Positions 41,708 to 50,744 of a stretch of DNA of 64,000 nucleotides are shown here, one piece after another; position 1 is the stretch's first letter, and each line of letters opens with the position of its first letter. Below the pieces are notes generated by a model. It was not told the origin of the DNA, did not search any database, and worked only from the letters and a program-made list of their open reading frames with translations. The position numbers and the translations under genes were made by a program. The DNA comes from Lachnospiraceae bacterium (GTDB lineage: Bacteria; Bacillota; Clostridia; Lachnospirales; Lachnospiraceae). Location of the stretch: NCBI GenBank assembly GCA_017439675.1, contig JAFSIQ010000010.1, positions 163,699-227,698 of the forward strand. The letters are read 5' to 3'.

Positions 41708-42946
41708 ATGGAACAGTTTAAAGGATATACTTATGTGGATGGCGGAGTGTGTGCCGCAAAGGGATTTCAGGCAAATGGTCTTAATTGTGGGCTGAACTCC
41801 GATAAGAACAAGAATGATTTGGCGTTGGTAGTAAGCGATTGTTTGTGCAATACAGCGGCAGTTTATACAACCAATAAGGTCAAAGGTGCTCCGATTCTTG
41901 TGACGAAGAAACATCTAGAAGTAACTGGAGGAAAGACGAAGGCTGTAATTGCTAATTCTAAAAACGCCAATACTTGCAATGCAGATGGTGAGGAGAAAGC
42001 AAGTATGATGGCATCCCTTACTGCAAAGCAGTTAGGCATTGCAAAAGAAGAAGTGATTGTGGCTTCCACCGGAGTGATTGGTCAGATTCTTCCGATTGAG
42101 CCGATTGCAGAGCATATGGAAGAATTGGTAAAGGGACTTTCCTATGATGGTAACGATAAGGCAACCAATGCGATTATGACAACGGACACCGTTCCAAAAC
42201 AGGTTGCGGTGTCATTTGAAGTGGATGGCGTTATCTGTACGTTAGGTGGAATGGCAAAAGGAAGCGGTATGATTCATCCGAATATGGCAACTACACTTAA
42301 TTTTGTCACTACCGATATGGCAATTTCTGTAGAATTAATTGCGAAAGCACTGTCTGAAGTTACCAAGATTACTTATAACTGTTTGAGTATAGATGGTGAC
42401 ACTTCTACAAATGATATGGTATGTGTCATGGCGAATGGTTTGGCAGGTAATGCGGAGATTACAGAAGAAGGTAATGCCTATGAAGCATTTAAGCAAGCAC
42501 TTTATATTGTTATGATGAATATGACAAAAATGCTTGCCAAGGATGGTGAGGGTGCAACCAAGCTGATTGAGTGTACTGTGTCAAAAGCAAAGGATTTGGA
42601 TACTGCAATTATTGTGGCAAAGAGTGTAATTCGTTCTCCGCTTTTCAAGTGTGCAATTTTTGGCGAGGATGCAAACTGGGGAAGAATTCTATGTGCAGTA
42701 GGTTATGCGGAGGCAGAGTTTGATATTAATAAAGTAGATGTGGATTTGGCGTCGGCAAAAGGTGTGCTTCCAGTTTGTAGAAATGGTGCCGGTGTGGAAT
42801 TTTCAGAAGAATTTGCAAAAGAACTATTATCAGAAGATGAAATTATGGTTAACATAACATTGAATGAGGGGGAAGCGACAGCTAAGGCTTGGGGCTGCGA
42901 TTTGACTTATGATTATGTGAAAATTAACGGTGATTACAGATCGTAA
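41708..42946 (+). CDS. argJ: ArgJ, glutamate N-acetyltransferase / amino-acid acetyltransferase
   Basis: 412 residues. ArgJ moves the acetyl group of N-acetylornithine to glutamate, and the bifunctional form also uses acetyl-CoA, for arginine synthesis. It is made as a precursor that self-cleaves before a threonine; here the site lies in MATTLNFVTTD (about residue 197). IANSKNANTC and the late TRSP-like VIRSPLFKCAIFGEDANWGRI segment are typical. No other arginine gene is near. The ATG at 41708 follows GAGAGG; an ATG at 41702 is possible. Confidence 0.93.
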   Translation: MEQFKGYTYVDGGVCAAKGFQANGLNCGLNSDKNKNDLALVVSDCLCNTAAVYTTNKVKGAPILVTKKHLEVTGGKTKAVIANSKNANTCNADGEEKASMMASLTAKQLGIAKEEVIVASTGVIGQILPIEPIAEHMEELVKGLSYDGNDKATNAIMTTDTVPKQVAVSFEVDGVICTLGGMAKGSGMIHPNMATTLNFVTTDMAISVELIAKALSEVTKITYNCLSIDGDTSTNDMVCVMANGLAGNAEITEEGNAYEAFKQALYIVMMNMTKMLAKDGEGATKLIECTVSKAKDLDTAIIVAKSVIRSPLFKCAIFGEDANWGRILCAVGYAEAEFDINKVDVDLASAKGVLPVCRNGAGVEFSEEFAKELLSEDEIMVNITLNEGEATAKAWGCDLTYDYVKINGDYRS

Positions 42947-43029
42947 TAAAGACGGAATGAGGAGTCAGGAATGAGTCTTGGTTCGATTGGCAGAATATCT
43001 ATGGATTGACAGAGAAAAGGAGAAGAAAG

Positions 43030-44484
43030 ATGGGTGTATTATCCGATTTAGAACCAAAGCGAGTGTTTCACTATTTTGAAGAGATTTGTGGCATTCCACA
43101 TGGTTCTTATAATGAGAAAGTAATTAGTGATTATTTGGTAGCGTATGCGAAGGAGCACGGTTTTGAATATGTTCAGGACAAGCTTTATAATGTGTTGATG
43201 TGGATTCCGGCAAGCGAAGGTTACGAAAAGGAAGAACCAATTATTTTGCAGGGGCACATGGATATGGTTTGCGAGAAGAAACCAGGTGTTGTTTTGGATA
43301 TGGAAAAAGAGAGTATTGAACTTGTAGTGGACGGTGATTATGTCCGTGCAAAGGATACCACTTTAGGTGGTGACGATGGTATTGCCATTGCATATATGTT
43401 AGCTGTTGCAGAGGACAAGACAATTGCCCATCCACCGCTTGAATACATCATTACGGTTTCAGAAGAAGTAGGCATGGATGGTGCGGCCGGAATTGACTTG
43501 TCTAAGTTGAAGGGAAACCGTATGCTTAATATTGACTCGGAAGAGGAAGGAATCTTTCTTACCAGTTGTGCAGGCGGTGTATCTGCCCATGTAACAATTC
43601 CAGTTTTGTGGGAGCTGGCAAATGGAAAACAATGGTACGAGCTTGTTGTGTCTGGATTACTTGGTGGACATTCTGGTGCTGAGATTCACAAGGAGAGGGC
43701 GAATTCCAACAAGGTGCTTGGAAGAATATTATCAGATATACATGGGACAGAGTCGCTTGTACTAAGTGCTATGGAAGGTGGCGCAAAGGATAATGCAATC
43801 CCGCTTTATTCCCGTGCTGTAATCGGTTTGGATGCAAAGGATGTAGATATAGTTAGAAAACAGATAGAAAAGATAAGTGTTGTATTGAAAGCGGAATATG
43901 CTGTGTCAGATTCGGAGATTGCTGTTTGCATGAAGGAAATGGAAAGTAAAGAGTTGGTGACGAAGGTGTTGTCCAAGGAAAGCCTTAATCATGTTATTAC
44001 CTTCTTGGTGACAGCACCAGACGGTGTGCAGAACATGAGTGTGTCTGTTCCGGGATTAGTGGAGACTTCTTTAAACATGGGTATTATGAAGCTTACAGAC
44101 GAACATTTATTTACCCAACATGCCATTCGAAGTAGTGTGACAACGAAGAAACATAATGTGGCCAATCAAATGAAGTGGTTGGCGGAAGCCTTTGGAGGAA
44201 CAGTAGAGTGTAAAGGTGAATATCCAGCTTGGGAATACAAGAATGAATCAGAGGTTCGTAATCGAATTGTAGCACTCTATGAGAAAATGTATGGAAAACA
44301 GCCGAAAATGGAGGGTATCCATGCAGGATTGGAATGTGGTTTGTTGGCAGGAAAGATTGCCAATTTGGATTGCGTGTCCATGGGACCGAATATCTTCGAT
44401 ATTCATACACCAGCGGAACGCTTATCCATTTCATCCACCAAGCGTGTGTATGAATTTTTGCTTGCTTTCTTGGCACAGAAATAA
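43030..44484 (+). CDS. pepD: Aminoacyl-histidine dipeptidase (M20 family, PepD)
   Basis: 484 residues, the length of PepD. It hydrolyses Xaa-His and other dipeptides with two metal ions. LQGHMDMVCEK (His and Asp ligands, about 77-87), DTTLGGDDGIAIAYML (bridging Asp) and the EEVGMDGA motif (catalytic and ligand glutamates) are clear, and the C-terminal GLECG and HTPAERL segments hold remaining ligands. The protein is soluble. The ATG at 43030 follows AAAAGGAGA. ispF follows by 34 bases. Confidence 0.93.
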   Translation: MGVLSDLEPKRVFHYFEEICGIPHGSYNEKVISDYLVAYAKEHGFEYVQDKLYNVLMWIPASEGYEKEEPIILQGHMDMVCEKKPGVVLDMEKESIELVVDGDYVRAKDTTLGGDDGIAIAYMLAVAEDKTIAHPPLEYIITVSEEVGMDGAAGIDLSKLKGNRMLNIDSEEEGIFLTSCAGGVSAHVTIPVLWELANGKQWYELVVSGLLGGHSGAEIHKERANSNKVLGRILSDIHGTESLVLSAMEGGAKDNAIPLYSRAVIGLDAKDVDIVRKQIEKISVVLKAEYAVSDSEIAVCMKEMESKELVTKVLSKESLNHVITFLVTAPDGVQNMSVSVPGLVETSLNMGIMKLTDEHLFTQHAIRSSVTTKKHNVANQMKWLAEAFGGTVECKGEYPAWEYKNESEVRNRIVALYEKMYGKQPKMEGIHAGLECGLLAGKIANLDCVSMGPNIFDIHTPAERLSISSTKRVYEFLLAFLAQK

Positions 44485-44518
44485 ATGTGGTTTGTTATAG
44501 ATGACAGGAGGACAAAAT

Positions 44519-45061
44519 ATGCGTGTTGGAATGGGCTACGATGTTCATAAGCTAGTAGAAGGAAGAAAGTTGATTATCGGTGGTGTGAATATTCCGTATG
44601 AGAAGGGGTTGTTGGGGCACTCTGATGCAGATGTGTTGACCCATGCCATTATGGATGCATTGCTTGGTGCAGCGGCACTTGGTGATATTGGAAAGCATTT
44701 TCCAGATACAGATGAGCGTTTTAAAGGGGCAGACAGTATTGCATTGTTGCGTCACGTGAAGAAGCTGTTGGATGAGCACAATTACTTGATTAGTAATGTG
44801 GATGCAACTATTATTGCACAACGTCCGAAAATGGCAGCATTTATTCCGGATATGGTGACTGCTATTGCAGAAGCATTAGAGGTTTCTGAAAATCAAATCA
44901 ATATAAAAGCAACAACAGAGGAAGGGTTAGGGTTCACTGGTTCAGGTGAAGGAATTAGCTCTCAGGCAATCTGTTTGTTGGAAACGGTAGCAAATTATAG
45001 CTATGATGTGATGGGGGAACAAAGAGGTTGTTCTGGATGTAGTGGATGTTCGAAAGCTTAG
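44519..45061 (+). CDS. ispF: 2-C-methyl-D-erythritol 2,4-cyclodiphosphate synthase with Cys-rich tail
   Basis: 180 residues. IspF makes the cyclodiphosphate in the MEP isoprenoid pathway as a trimer binding zinc and [12 protein letters not shown] (Asp and His ligands), [19 protein letters not shown] and [15 protein letters not shown] are characteristic. The usual protein ends near residue 160; this one adds about 20 residues ending in [10 protein letters not shown], a feature I do not know in IspF. ispD is not adjacent. The ATG at 44519 follows AGGAGG. Confidence 0.93.
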   Translation: MRVGMGYDVHKLVEGRKLIIGGVNIPYEKGLLGHSDADVLTHAIMDALLGAAALGDIGKHFPDTDERFKGADSIALLRHVKKLLDEHNYLISNVDATIIAQRPKMAAFIPDMVTAIAEALEVSENQINIKATTEEGLGFTGSGEGISSQAICLLETVANYSYDVMGEQRGCSGCSGCSKA

Positions 45062-45145
45062 GCGCGATAGATAAGAGTGGAGTTGAATTGTTGTACAAGC
45101 AAAGTGAGCTGTTGTGACAAAGAAAGTCTATCAAGGAGTGATAAG

Positions 45146-46279
45146 TTGACGGAAGCAAAGGAACGAGAACCAATTATACTTGTGGAGCATAAGCGCCAAA
45201 AATCAGAATACGAAATGACCTTTCGCGATTTGTGGAAAAGGTGTTTTCAGGACCCGGAAGCCTATGAGGAATTTTACTTTGATACAGTGTATCCCGAGAA
45301 TCTTGTGTATACCTTGTCGGGAAAGGGGATGCTTCATGTGAATTCCTATCGCTGTCAAGTGATGGGTGAAGAGTATCATTTACCTTATATTGTAGGGGTG
45401 GCAACTAATAAGAAATATCGAAGACAAGGGATTATGAAAAGTTTGCTCTGTAGAGCAATGCAGGATATGCGTGAGGAAAAACTCCCTTTTGCTTACCTCA
45501 TGCCTGCCAAGGTTGAATACTATAGTCCTTTTGGTTTTTATCCTGTGACTGCAAAGCAGGAACGTCACGTGCTGTGTGAAATTTCCAAGGGAAAAGAATT
45601 ATCTTCAAAGGCAGACTTTCAATATGTCTCTTATAGTGAAGTAAGAACCTGGGATGATAAGCAACAGCAGGAATTGTTTCGCCAGATTGATGGTTGGATA
45701 TCTAGCCGTAATCAAGTGTACGCTTGTCATGATGCAGCCTATTACGATTTGCTATTAAAGGAAAAGCAGTGTCAGGATGGAGATGTTTTATTCGCATTTG
45801 TAAATGAAGACACAACGCCTAATTTGTGCGGTGTGTTTGCCTATGTAATGGATGAAACAACACCCTATGTGGAACAGGTACTATGCAAGGAGAGTCTCTT
45901 GGATTCGGATTGTGTGTTAGTTCCATATTTTGCTGGTAAAGAGATTGTGGTGATGGATTCCTACTGCTATATGTTCCGTGTAATTGATGTGGAAACATTT
46001 TTGGAGTTGTTTGGTTCATTTATATGTTCCAAGGAACAGGAGGAGAAAACGCTTTGCGTTGTAGATGAGTGGTTGCCGGAAAATTGCGGACAATTTAGGC
46101 TACGACGGGCTGATGACACCGTGATAGTCGCGAGAACAGATAGCATAAGAAAGAGAGAAGAACAATCTCTTCGGAGAGATTATACCTTAAAGTGTGATTG
46201 CGTTACCATGACAGTGGCAGAATTGATTTCCTATGTGTTTGAGGAGAAAGAACGCATTTATTTTGCAGAGATAGTATAA
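45146..46279 (+). CDS. GNAT N-acetyltransferase, Eis-like
   Basis: About 377 residues. An N-terminal GNAT domain with the acetyl-CoA loop ATNKKYRRQGIMKSLL (about 84-99) and YSPFGFYPV is followed by about 220 residues with no clear family, a size and layout like the Eis-type acetyltransferases (GNAT plus second GNAT-like and SCP2-like parts). The substrate is unknown. I chose the TTG at 45146, with AAGGAG seven bases upstream. A GTG at 45077 would add a cysteine-rich N-terminus (NCCTSKVSCC) but has no ribosome site. Confidence 0.75.
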   Translation: MTEAKEREPIILVEHKRQKSEYEMTFRDLWKRCFQDPEAYEEFYFDTVYPENLVYTLSGKGMLHVNSYRCQVMGEEYHLPYIVGVATNKKYRRQGIMKSLLCRAMQDMREEKLPFAYLMPAKVEYYSPFGFYPVTAKQERHVLCEISKGKELSSKADFQYVSYSEVRTWDDKQQQELFRQIDGWISSRNQVYACHDAAYYDLLLKEKQCQDGDVLFAFVNEDTTPNLCGVFAYVMDETTPYVEQVLCKESLLDSDCVLVPYFAGKEIVVMDSYCYMFRVIDVETFLELFGSFICSKEQEEKTLCVVDEWLPENCGQFRLRRADDTVIVARTDSIRKREEQSLRRDYTLKCDCVTMTVAELISYVFEEKERIYFAEIV

Positions 46280-46284
46280 GGTTG

Positions 46285-46324
46285 AAAGGTAGCTTGGTGA
46301 TATCTATGGATTACCTGCCTTTTG
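46285..46324 (+). terminator. Possible terminator after the GNAT gene
   Basis: AAAGGTAG pairs with CTGCCTTT (one G-T pair), followed by a short TTTTG. The loop is long, so it is weaker than the others. Confidence 0.45.
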
Positions 46325-46348
46325 TGAAGCACAAAGGATTGTAATATC

Positions 46349-46377
46349 TTGACAAAACAAATGCATAAAAATATACT
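46349..46377 (+). promoter_or_regulatory. Sigma-A type promoter for cysS
   Basis: TTGACA at 46349-46354 and TATACT at 46372-46377 are 17 bases apart. The leader to cysS is only about 65 bases, too short for a T-box. Confidence 0.7.
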
Positions 46378-46450
46378 AAGAAAAGATGTGTGAAGCTGTA
46401 GCGTGTGAGGCGTGATACAGGGAAAATAACACGGGAAGGAAAGTAGTATT

Positions 46451-47869
46451 ATGAAGATTTACAATACAATGACAAGAAAGAAGGAAGAGTTTGTACCAAT
46501 TCGTGACGGTAAGGTAGGAATCTATGTATGTGGACCTACAGTATATGATTATATTCATATGGGAAATGCCCGTCCGATGATTGTATTTGATACACTTAGA
46601 AGATATTTGCTGTATAAGGGATATGATGTGAATTATGTTTCCAACTTCACAGACGTGGATGACAAGATTATTAAGCGTGCTATTGAGGAAGGCGTGACTT
46701 CTTCTGAGATTTCTGAGAGATACATTGAAGAAGTAATGAAGGACATGAAGGATTTGAATGTCATGGAAGCGACTACACATCCAAAGGCAACAGAAGAAAT
46801 TTCGGATATGATTGCCATGATTGAGACGTTGATTGAAAAAGGTCACGCCTATGAGGTGAATGGCACTGTGTATTTCCGTACTAGAAGTTTTAAGGATTAT
46901 GGTAAGTTATCTAAGAAGAATATTGACGATTTGGAAGCAGGACACAGAGATGAAAAGCATGCCCTTAAGGTGTCTGGTGAGGGAGAAAAAGAGGATTTCC
47001 TTGATTTTGTTCTTTGGAAACCGAAGAAGGAAGGAGAGCCATCATGGGAGTCACCATGGGGAGATGGAAGACCTGGCTGGCATTTGGAGTGTTCAGTAAT
47101 GTCTAAGAAATATATTGGTGACATTATTGACATTCATGCAGGTGGTGAGGATTTGATTTTCCCACATCATGAGAATGAGATTGCACAGAGTGAGGCTGCC
47201 AATGAGGTAGAGTTTGCAAGATACTGGATGCATAATGGTTTCCTTAAGATTGATGGTGAGAAGATGTCAAAGTCGTTGGGTAATTTCTTTACCATTCGTG
47301 ATATTGGTAAGAAGTATCCGTTACAGGTGATACGTTTCTTTATCTTAAGTGCCCATTACAGAAGTCCGCTTAATTTTGCAGACACATTGGTGGAGTCTTC
47401 TAAGGCTTCCCTTGATCGTATTTTGACTGCTGTTGGTCGTTTAGAGGATGCTTTAAATGCTGCTACAGATCGAGAGTTGACTGCGGAAGAAAAGGAAGTT
47501 CAGGCTAAGCTTAGAGAGTACGTAAGTAAGTATGAGAATGCCATGGAGGATGATTTGAATACAGCGGATGCAATTTCCGTTATCTTTGAGATGGTAAAGC
47601 TTACGAATTCATCTATTACTTCTGATACGGCGAAAGCGTTGGTACAGGAAGCATTTACTACAGTTGGAAAACTTTGTGATATTTTAGGTATTATTACAAA
47701 GGTGGAAGCAGAGATTTTAGATAGTGATATTGAGGCTTTGATTGAGGAGCGTCAGGCTGCCAGAAAGGCAAAGAATTTTACAAGAGCAGATGAAATCCGT
47801 GATACATTGGCAGCTCAGGGTATCATTTTAGAGGATACAAGAGAAGGTGTAAAGTGGAAGAGGGCATAG
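46451..47869 (+). CDS. cysS: Cysteinyl-tRNA synthetase
   Basis: 472 residues, class I. It charges tRNA-Cys. CGPTVYDYIHMGNAR (HIGH motif with the zinc-binding Cys at about 27), the GWHLECSVMS and GGEDLIFPHHENE segments and KMSKSLGN (about 265-272) are complete. The C-terminal helical domain with EERQAARKAKNFTRADEIRD contacts the anticodon. It heads a cluster with mini-ribonuclease III and rlmB, the common Firmicutes order cysS-mrnC-rlmB. Confidence 0.96.
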   Translation: MKIYNTMTRKKEEFVPIRDGKVGIYVCGPTVYDYIHMGNARPMIVFDTLRRYLLYKGYDVNYVSNFTDVDDKIIKRAIEEGVTSSEISERYIEEVMKDMKDLNVMEATTHPKATEEISDMIAMIETLIEKGHAYEVNGTVYFRTRSFKDYGKLSKKNIDDLEAGHRDEKHALKVSGEGEKEDFLDFVLWKPKKEGEPSWESPWGDGRPGWHLECSVMSKKYIGDIIDIHAGGEDLIFPHHENEIAQSEAANEVEFARYWMHNGFLKIDGEKMSKSLGNFFTIRDIGKKYPLQVIRFFILSAHYRSPLNFADTLVESSKASLDRILTAVGRLEDALNAATDRELTAEEKEVQAKLREYVSKYENAMEDDLNTADAISVIFEMVKLTNSSITSDTAKALVQEAFTTVGKLCDILGIITKVEAEILDSDIEALIEERQAARKAKNFTRADEIRDTLAAQGIILEDTREGVKWKRA

Positions 47870-47899
47870 TTTGCTTTTGGAATCGCGGATAGAAAGAGA

Positions 47900-48346
47900 A
47901 TGGGTATGGAGCAGGAAAAAAACGATAGTTTCCAGTATTTTAAAGAAGTATTTCATATTGAACATGGCAGTCCAGAGGGGTATTCGCCACTTGCCCTTGC
48001 ATATATTGGTGATAGCATTTTTGATGTGATGGTGCGGACAATCGAAGTGAGTAAGGCGAATAAGCAGGCGAATAAGTATCACCGAGATGTCAGCAAGATT
48101 GTATGTGCACCAGCGCAGGCAAAGATGATACTTGCAATTCTCGAGAGTTTAACGGAGGAGGAGATTGCAATATATAAAAGGGGGCGCAATGCCAACTCCT
48201 ATACCAAGGCAAAGAATGCGTCAAGAACGGATTATCGCAATGCAACGGGATTTGAGGCACTAATCGGATATCTGTATCTGAAAGAGGACTTTGCGCGCCT
48301 TACAGATGTGGTAAACATGGGACTTGCAGTATTAGAAAGTGAGTAG
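47900..48346 (+). CDS. mrnC: Mini-ribonuclease III
   Basis: 148 residues: an RNase III catalytic domain without the RNA-binding domain. It processes 23S rRNA ends in Bacillus. LALAYIGDSIFDVMVR holds the catalytic Asp, and the ARGRNA-like KRGRNANSYTKAKNAS and YRNATGFEALIGYLYL segments complete the signature. It sits between cysS and rlmB. The ATG at 47900 has only a weak AAAGAGA ribosome site, and an in-frame ATG at 47906 is an alternative start. Confidence 0.92.
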   Translation: MGMEQEKNDSFQYFKEVFHIEHGSPEGYSPLALAYIGDSIFDVMVRTIEVSKANKQANKYHRDVSKIVCAPAQAKMILAILESLTEEEIAIYKRGRNANSYTKAKNASRTDYRNATGFEALIGYLYLKEDFARLTDVVNMGLAVLESE

Positions 48347-48469
48347 GATGAAACAACAATTCTGAGTTGAAATAAAAAGTGAGTAGAATTGTTAAAAGTG
48401 CGTATGCAGTTGCATGCAACGAAAAGAAAATAACAGCTTGCATGTGCTGATAGTTTGAGGAGAATAATT

Positions 48470-49216
48470 ATGAGATATGAAGAGTATACAATAGAGGGAA
48501 GAAATGCAGTAACAGAGGCGTTTCGGTCTGGCAAGACCATTGATAAGTTATATGTGCTAGATGGTTGTCATGATGGTGCGGTGAATACCATTAAGTCTTT
48601 GGCTAGAAAACAGGATGCTATTATCAATTATGTGACAAAGGAGCGTCTTGACCAGATGTCTTCTACTGGTAAGCATCAGGGCGTTATTGCTATGGCTGCT
48701 GCTTATGAGTATGCTGAGGTGGAAGATATTTTGCAGGTTGCAAGAGATAAGGATGAGCCACCATTTATTTTCATCTTAGATGAGTTGGAGGACCCGCATA
48801 ACCTTGGAGCCATTATTCGTACCGCTAATCTTTGCGGTGCTCACGGTGTGATTATTCCAAAGAGAAGAGCGGTAGGACTTACTGCAACGGTGGTAAAGGC
48901 CTCGGCAGGAGCAATCAACTATACTCCGGTTGCAAAGGTGACCAATATTGCTAAAACGATTGAGGAATTGAAAAATGAAGGAATCTGGTTTGTGTGTGCA
49001 GACATGGACGGAGATGTGATGTATCGTCACAATTTAACTGGTCCGATTGGTCTTGTGATTGGTAACGAGGGAAGCGGTGTGAGTCGTCTTGTGAAGGAGA
49101 AGTGTGATTACATTGCATCCATTCCGATGAAGGGTGACATTGATTCCTTAAATGCGTCGGTGGCAGCAGGAGTATTGGCATATGAAATTGTGAGACAGAG
49201 ATTGCAGGGAAAATAA
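48470..49216 (+). CDS. rlmB: 23S rRNA (guanosine-2'-O)-methyltransferase RlmB-like (TrmH family)
   Basis: 248 residues. An N-terminal L30-like substrate domain (YTIEGRNAVTEAFRSGKTIDKLYV) precedes the SPOUT knot with LDELEDPHNLGAIIRTANLCG, VIGNEGSGVSRLVKEKCD and IPMKGDIDSLNASVAAGVLAYE, the three TrmH-family motifs. It methylates a ribose of 23S rRNA (G2251 in E. coli). The ATG at 48470 follows GAGGAG; the in-frame ATG at 48455 does not. It is the last protein gene of the cysS cluster. Confidence 0.92.
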   Translation: MRYEEYTIEGRNAVTEAFRSGKTIDKLYVLDGCHDGAVNTIKSLARKQDAIINYVTKERLDQMSSTGKHQGVIAMAAAYEYAEVEDILQVARDKDEPPFIFILDELEDPHNLGAIIRTANLCGAHGVIIPKRRAVGLTATVVKASAGAINYTPVAKVTNIAKTIEELKNEGIWFVCADMDGDVMYRHNLTGPIGLVIGNEGSGVSRLVKEKCDYIASIPMKGDIDSLNASVAAGVLAYEIVRQRLQGK

Positions 49217-49228
49217 TTATTTTTTCTC

Positions 49229-49257
49229 TTTACAAAGAGGTTATAATTTGATATTAT
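49229..49257 (+). promoter_or_regulatory. Promoter for tRNA-Thr
   Basis: TTTACA at 49229-49234 and TATTAT at 49252-49257 are 17 bases apart, 20 bases before the tRNA. Confidence 0.6.
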
Positions 49258-49276
49258 AGACAAGTCGCAAAGACAA

Positions 49277-49349
49277 GCTGGCGTGGCACAGTCGGTAGCG
49301 CACCTCATTGGTAGTGAGGAGGTCACGGGTTCGATTCCCGTCGCTAGCT
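49277..49349 (+). tRNA. tRNA-Thr (anticodon GGU)
   Basis: The sequence folds into a full cloverleaf. Acceptor GCTGGCG pairs with CGCTAGC (one G-T), the D arm is GCAC/GCGC, the anticodon stem CCTCA/TGAGG encloses loop TTGGTAG with anticodon GGT, and the T arm ACGGG/CCCGT encloses TTCGATT. CCA is not encoded. A terminator follows at 49377. Confidence 0.95.
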
Positions 49350-49376
49350 CTAAGCAATGAAATAGTTAATATACGT

Positions 49377-49405
49377 AAAAGACGAGGAAGAAACCTCGTC
49401 TTTTT
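49377..49405 (+). terminator. Rho-independent terminator of the tRNA-Thr transcript
   Basis: AAAAGACGAGG pairs perfectly with CCTCGTCTTTT around a 6-nt loop, and T continues. Confidence 0.9.
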
Positions 49406-49465
49406 ATGTTGCTTGCGTTTAAAAATAGATTAGCTGGTGATTGATAGAATCACCCAGTTGCTATG

Positions 49466-49696
49466 TTATTTCTCCGCAGGAACATATTCAATCAAATCAT
49501 TCAAATCACATTCGAGCGCGTAGCAAAGTCTTGCGAGTACTGCAAGGTCAACACGTTGAACTTCATTTTTAATATAAGCTTTGAGTTGTGTTCTTTGCAT
49601 CTCAGCGCGAAAGGCTAATTTATTGATGCTGATTTGCTGTTCTTTCATAATTTGGTCTAATTTTAAATGGATGTGTCCGTAGTCAACGTTAATCAT
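49466..49696 (-). CDS. XRE family helix-turn-helix regulator
   Basis: About 76 residues, a single Cro/CI-type DNA-binding domain: ISINKLAFRAEMQRTQLKAYIKNEVQRVDLAVLARLCYALECDLNDLIEYVP. Such short proteins are common stand-alone repressors. The minus-strand start at 49696 is preceded by GAGGTGA. A divergent Ltp-like gene starts at 49899, and its promoter region is the likely shared control site; the target is not certain. Confidence 0.85.
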   Translation of the reverse strand: MINVDYGHIHLKLDQIMKEQQISINKLAFRAEMQRTQLKAYIKNEVQRVDLAVLARLCYALECDLNDLIEYVPAEK

Positions 49697-49898
49697 AGTA
49701 ATCACCTCGTATAAGTATATGATATGATTTTATAAATATTCTTGCTACGAGTATGAAAATATGGTATATTTGTATGAGTAGAAAGATACTCATGTATTGA
49801 GGCGTAATGGTTGTAATGGAACTTTTAAATACAATTCAGTGCTTTGTTACATATGTGGTCGTCTATAAATAATAATTATACGAAGGGGATTGATAAAT

Positions 49899-50546
49899 AT
49901 GGAAGAAAAAAGAGGACAGAGTGCATTGGGTATTGCGGCATTTATAGTTTCACTGTTAGGATGTGGCTGTTTATCGCTTGTAGGATTGATACTTGCCATC
50001 ATTGATTTGGCAAAAAATGACCAGTCGAAAAAACATGGTCTTTCTATCGCCGCTATTGTAATTTGTGTTTTATGGGGATTGTTTATTCTTGTTTTTGGAT
50101 TGGCAGGCGAGAGTAACGTGTCTGAACAGGGAACGACAGAGATTGCATCAACACAACAGAACGATGTGGCGATGGAAGAGAGTACCACGGAAGAGGTTAT
50201 AACAGAGGAAGCATTGACAGAGAAAGTTACTACAGAGGAAATAGCCACAGAAGAATTAACGGTTGGACAAGAAAATGCATTAAAAAAAGCATTGTCATAT
50301 TTGGATTTTTCGGCTTTTTCTTACAGTGGCTTGATGGAACAGTTGGAATTTGAAGGTTTTACACATGAGGAAGCAGTGTTTGCGGTAGATAATTGTGGTG
50401 CGGATTGGAATGAACAAGCTGCTCAAAAGGCAAAATCATATATGGATTTCTCCTCATTTTCAAGGGAAGGACTTATTGAGCAGTTAGAATTTGAGGGATT
50501 TACGCATGAACAGGCAGTATATGGTGCAGAATCAGTTGGATATTAG
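49899..50546 (+). CDS. DUF4190-like membrane protein with two Ltp-type repeats
   Basis: About 215 residues. Two hydrophobic segments (about 8-33 and 45-68) resemble DUF4190, followed by a threonine/glutamate-rich linker (STTEEVITEEALTEKVTTEE). Then come two copies of a 45-residue repeat (ALSYLDFSAFSYSGLMEQLE and SYMDFSSFSREGLIEQLE, each ending in FEGFTHEEAV/FEGFTHEQAV). These match the host-cell surface-exposed lipoprotein (Ltp) repeat, known from a phage superinfection-exclusion protein. There is no lipobox here. The ATG at 49899 follows AAGGGGA. A terminator follows at 50591. Confidence 0.8.
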   Translation: MEEKRGQSALGIAAFIVSLLGCGCLSLVGLILAIIDLAKNDQSKKHGLSIAAIVICVLWGLFILVFGLAGESNVSEQGTTEIASTQQNDVAMEESTTEEVITEEALTEKVTTEEIATEELTVGQENALKKALSYLDFSAFSYSGLMEQLEFEGFTHEEAVFAVDNCGADWNEQAAQKAKSYMDFSSFSREGLIEQLEFEGFTHEQAVYGAESVGY

Positions 50547-50590
50547 ACAAAATTATATGAGAATGTAGTTAAATATAACAATGTATTTAC

Positions 50591-50627
50591 AAAGACACTT
50601 AAGAATATATTTCTAAGTGTCTTTTAT
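50591..50627 (+). terminator. Rho-independent terminator after the Ltp-like gene
   Basis: AAAGACACTTA (50591-50601) pairs perfectly with TAAGTGTCTTT (50614-50624). This precedes the feo promoter. Confidence 0.85.
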
Positions 50628-50666
50628 ATATTTTTGGAAAAATTTTGAAAAATTGAACTAATCCCC

Positions 50667-50719
50667 TTGACAAACCATGTGTGGTATGTTACTTTTTATG
50701 AGGTTAGTCAAAACTAATT
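50667..50719 (+). promoter_or_regulatory. feoA promoter with DtxR-box-like operator
   Basis: TTGACA at 50667-50672 and TACTTT at 50690-50695 are 17 bases apart. The operator candidate AGGTTAGTCAAAACTAATT (50701-50719) covers the start point. It matches 15 of 19 bases with the sequence in the Fur-like promoter at 18465-18483. Iron repression of feo by a DtxR- or Fur-type regulator is the usual scheme. Confidence 0.6.
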
Positions 50720-50744
50720 TTTGTTCGCCGATTAGGAGGAAATC

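Noticed and set aside
45077-45145. Longer GNAT protein with a Cys-rich N-terminus from a GTG start
   Set aside because: The GTG has no ribosome site, whereas the TTG at 45146 has AAGGAG at seven bases.
46378-46450. T-box riboswitch before cysS
   Set aside because: The leader is about 65 bases and has no specifier stem or T-box sequence.
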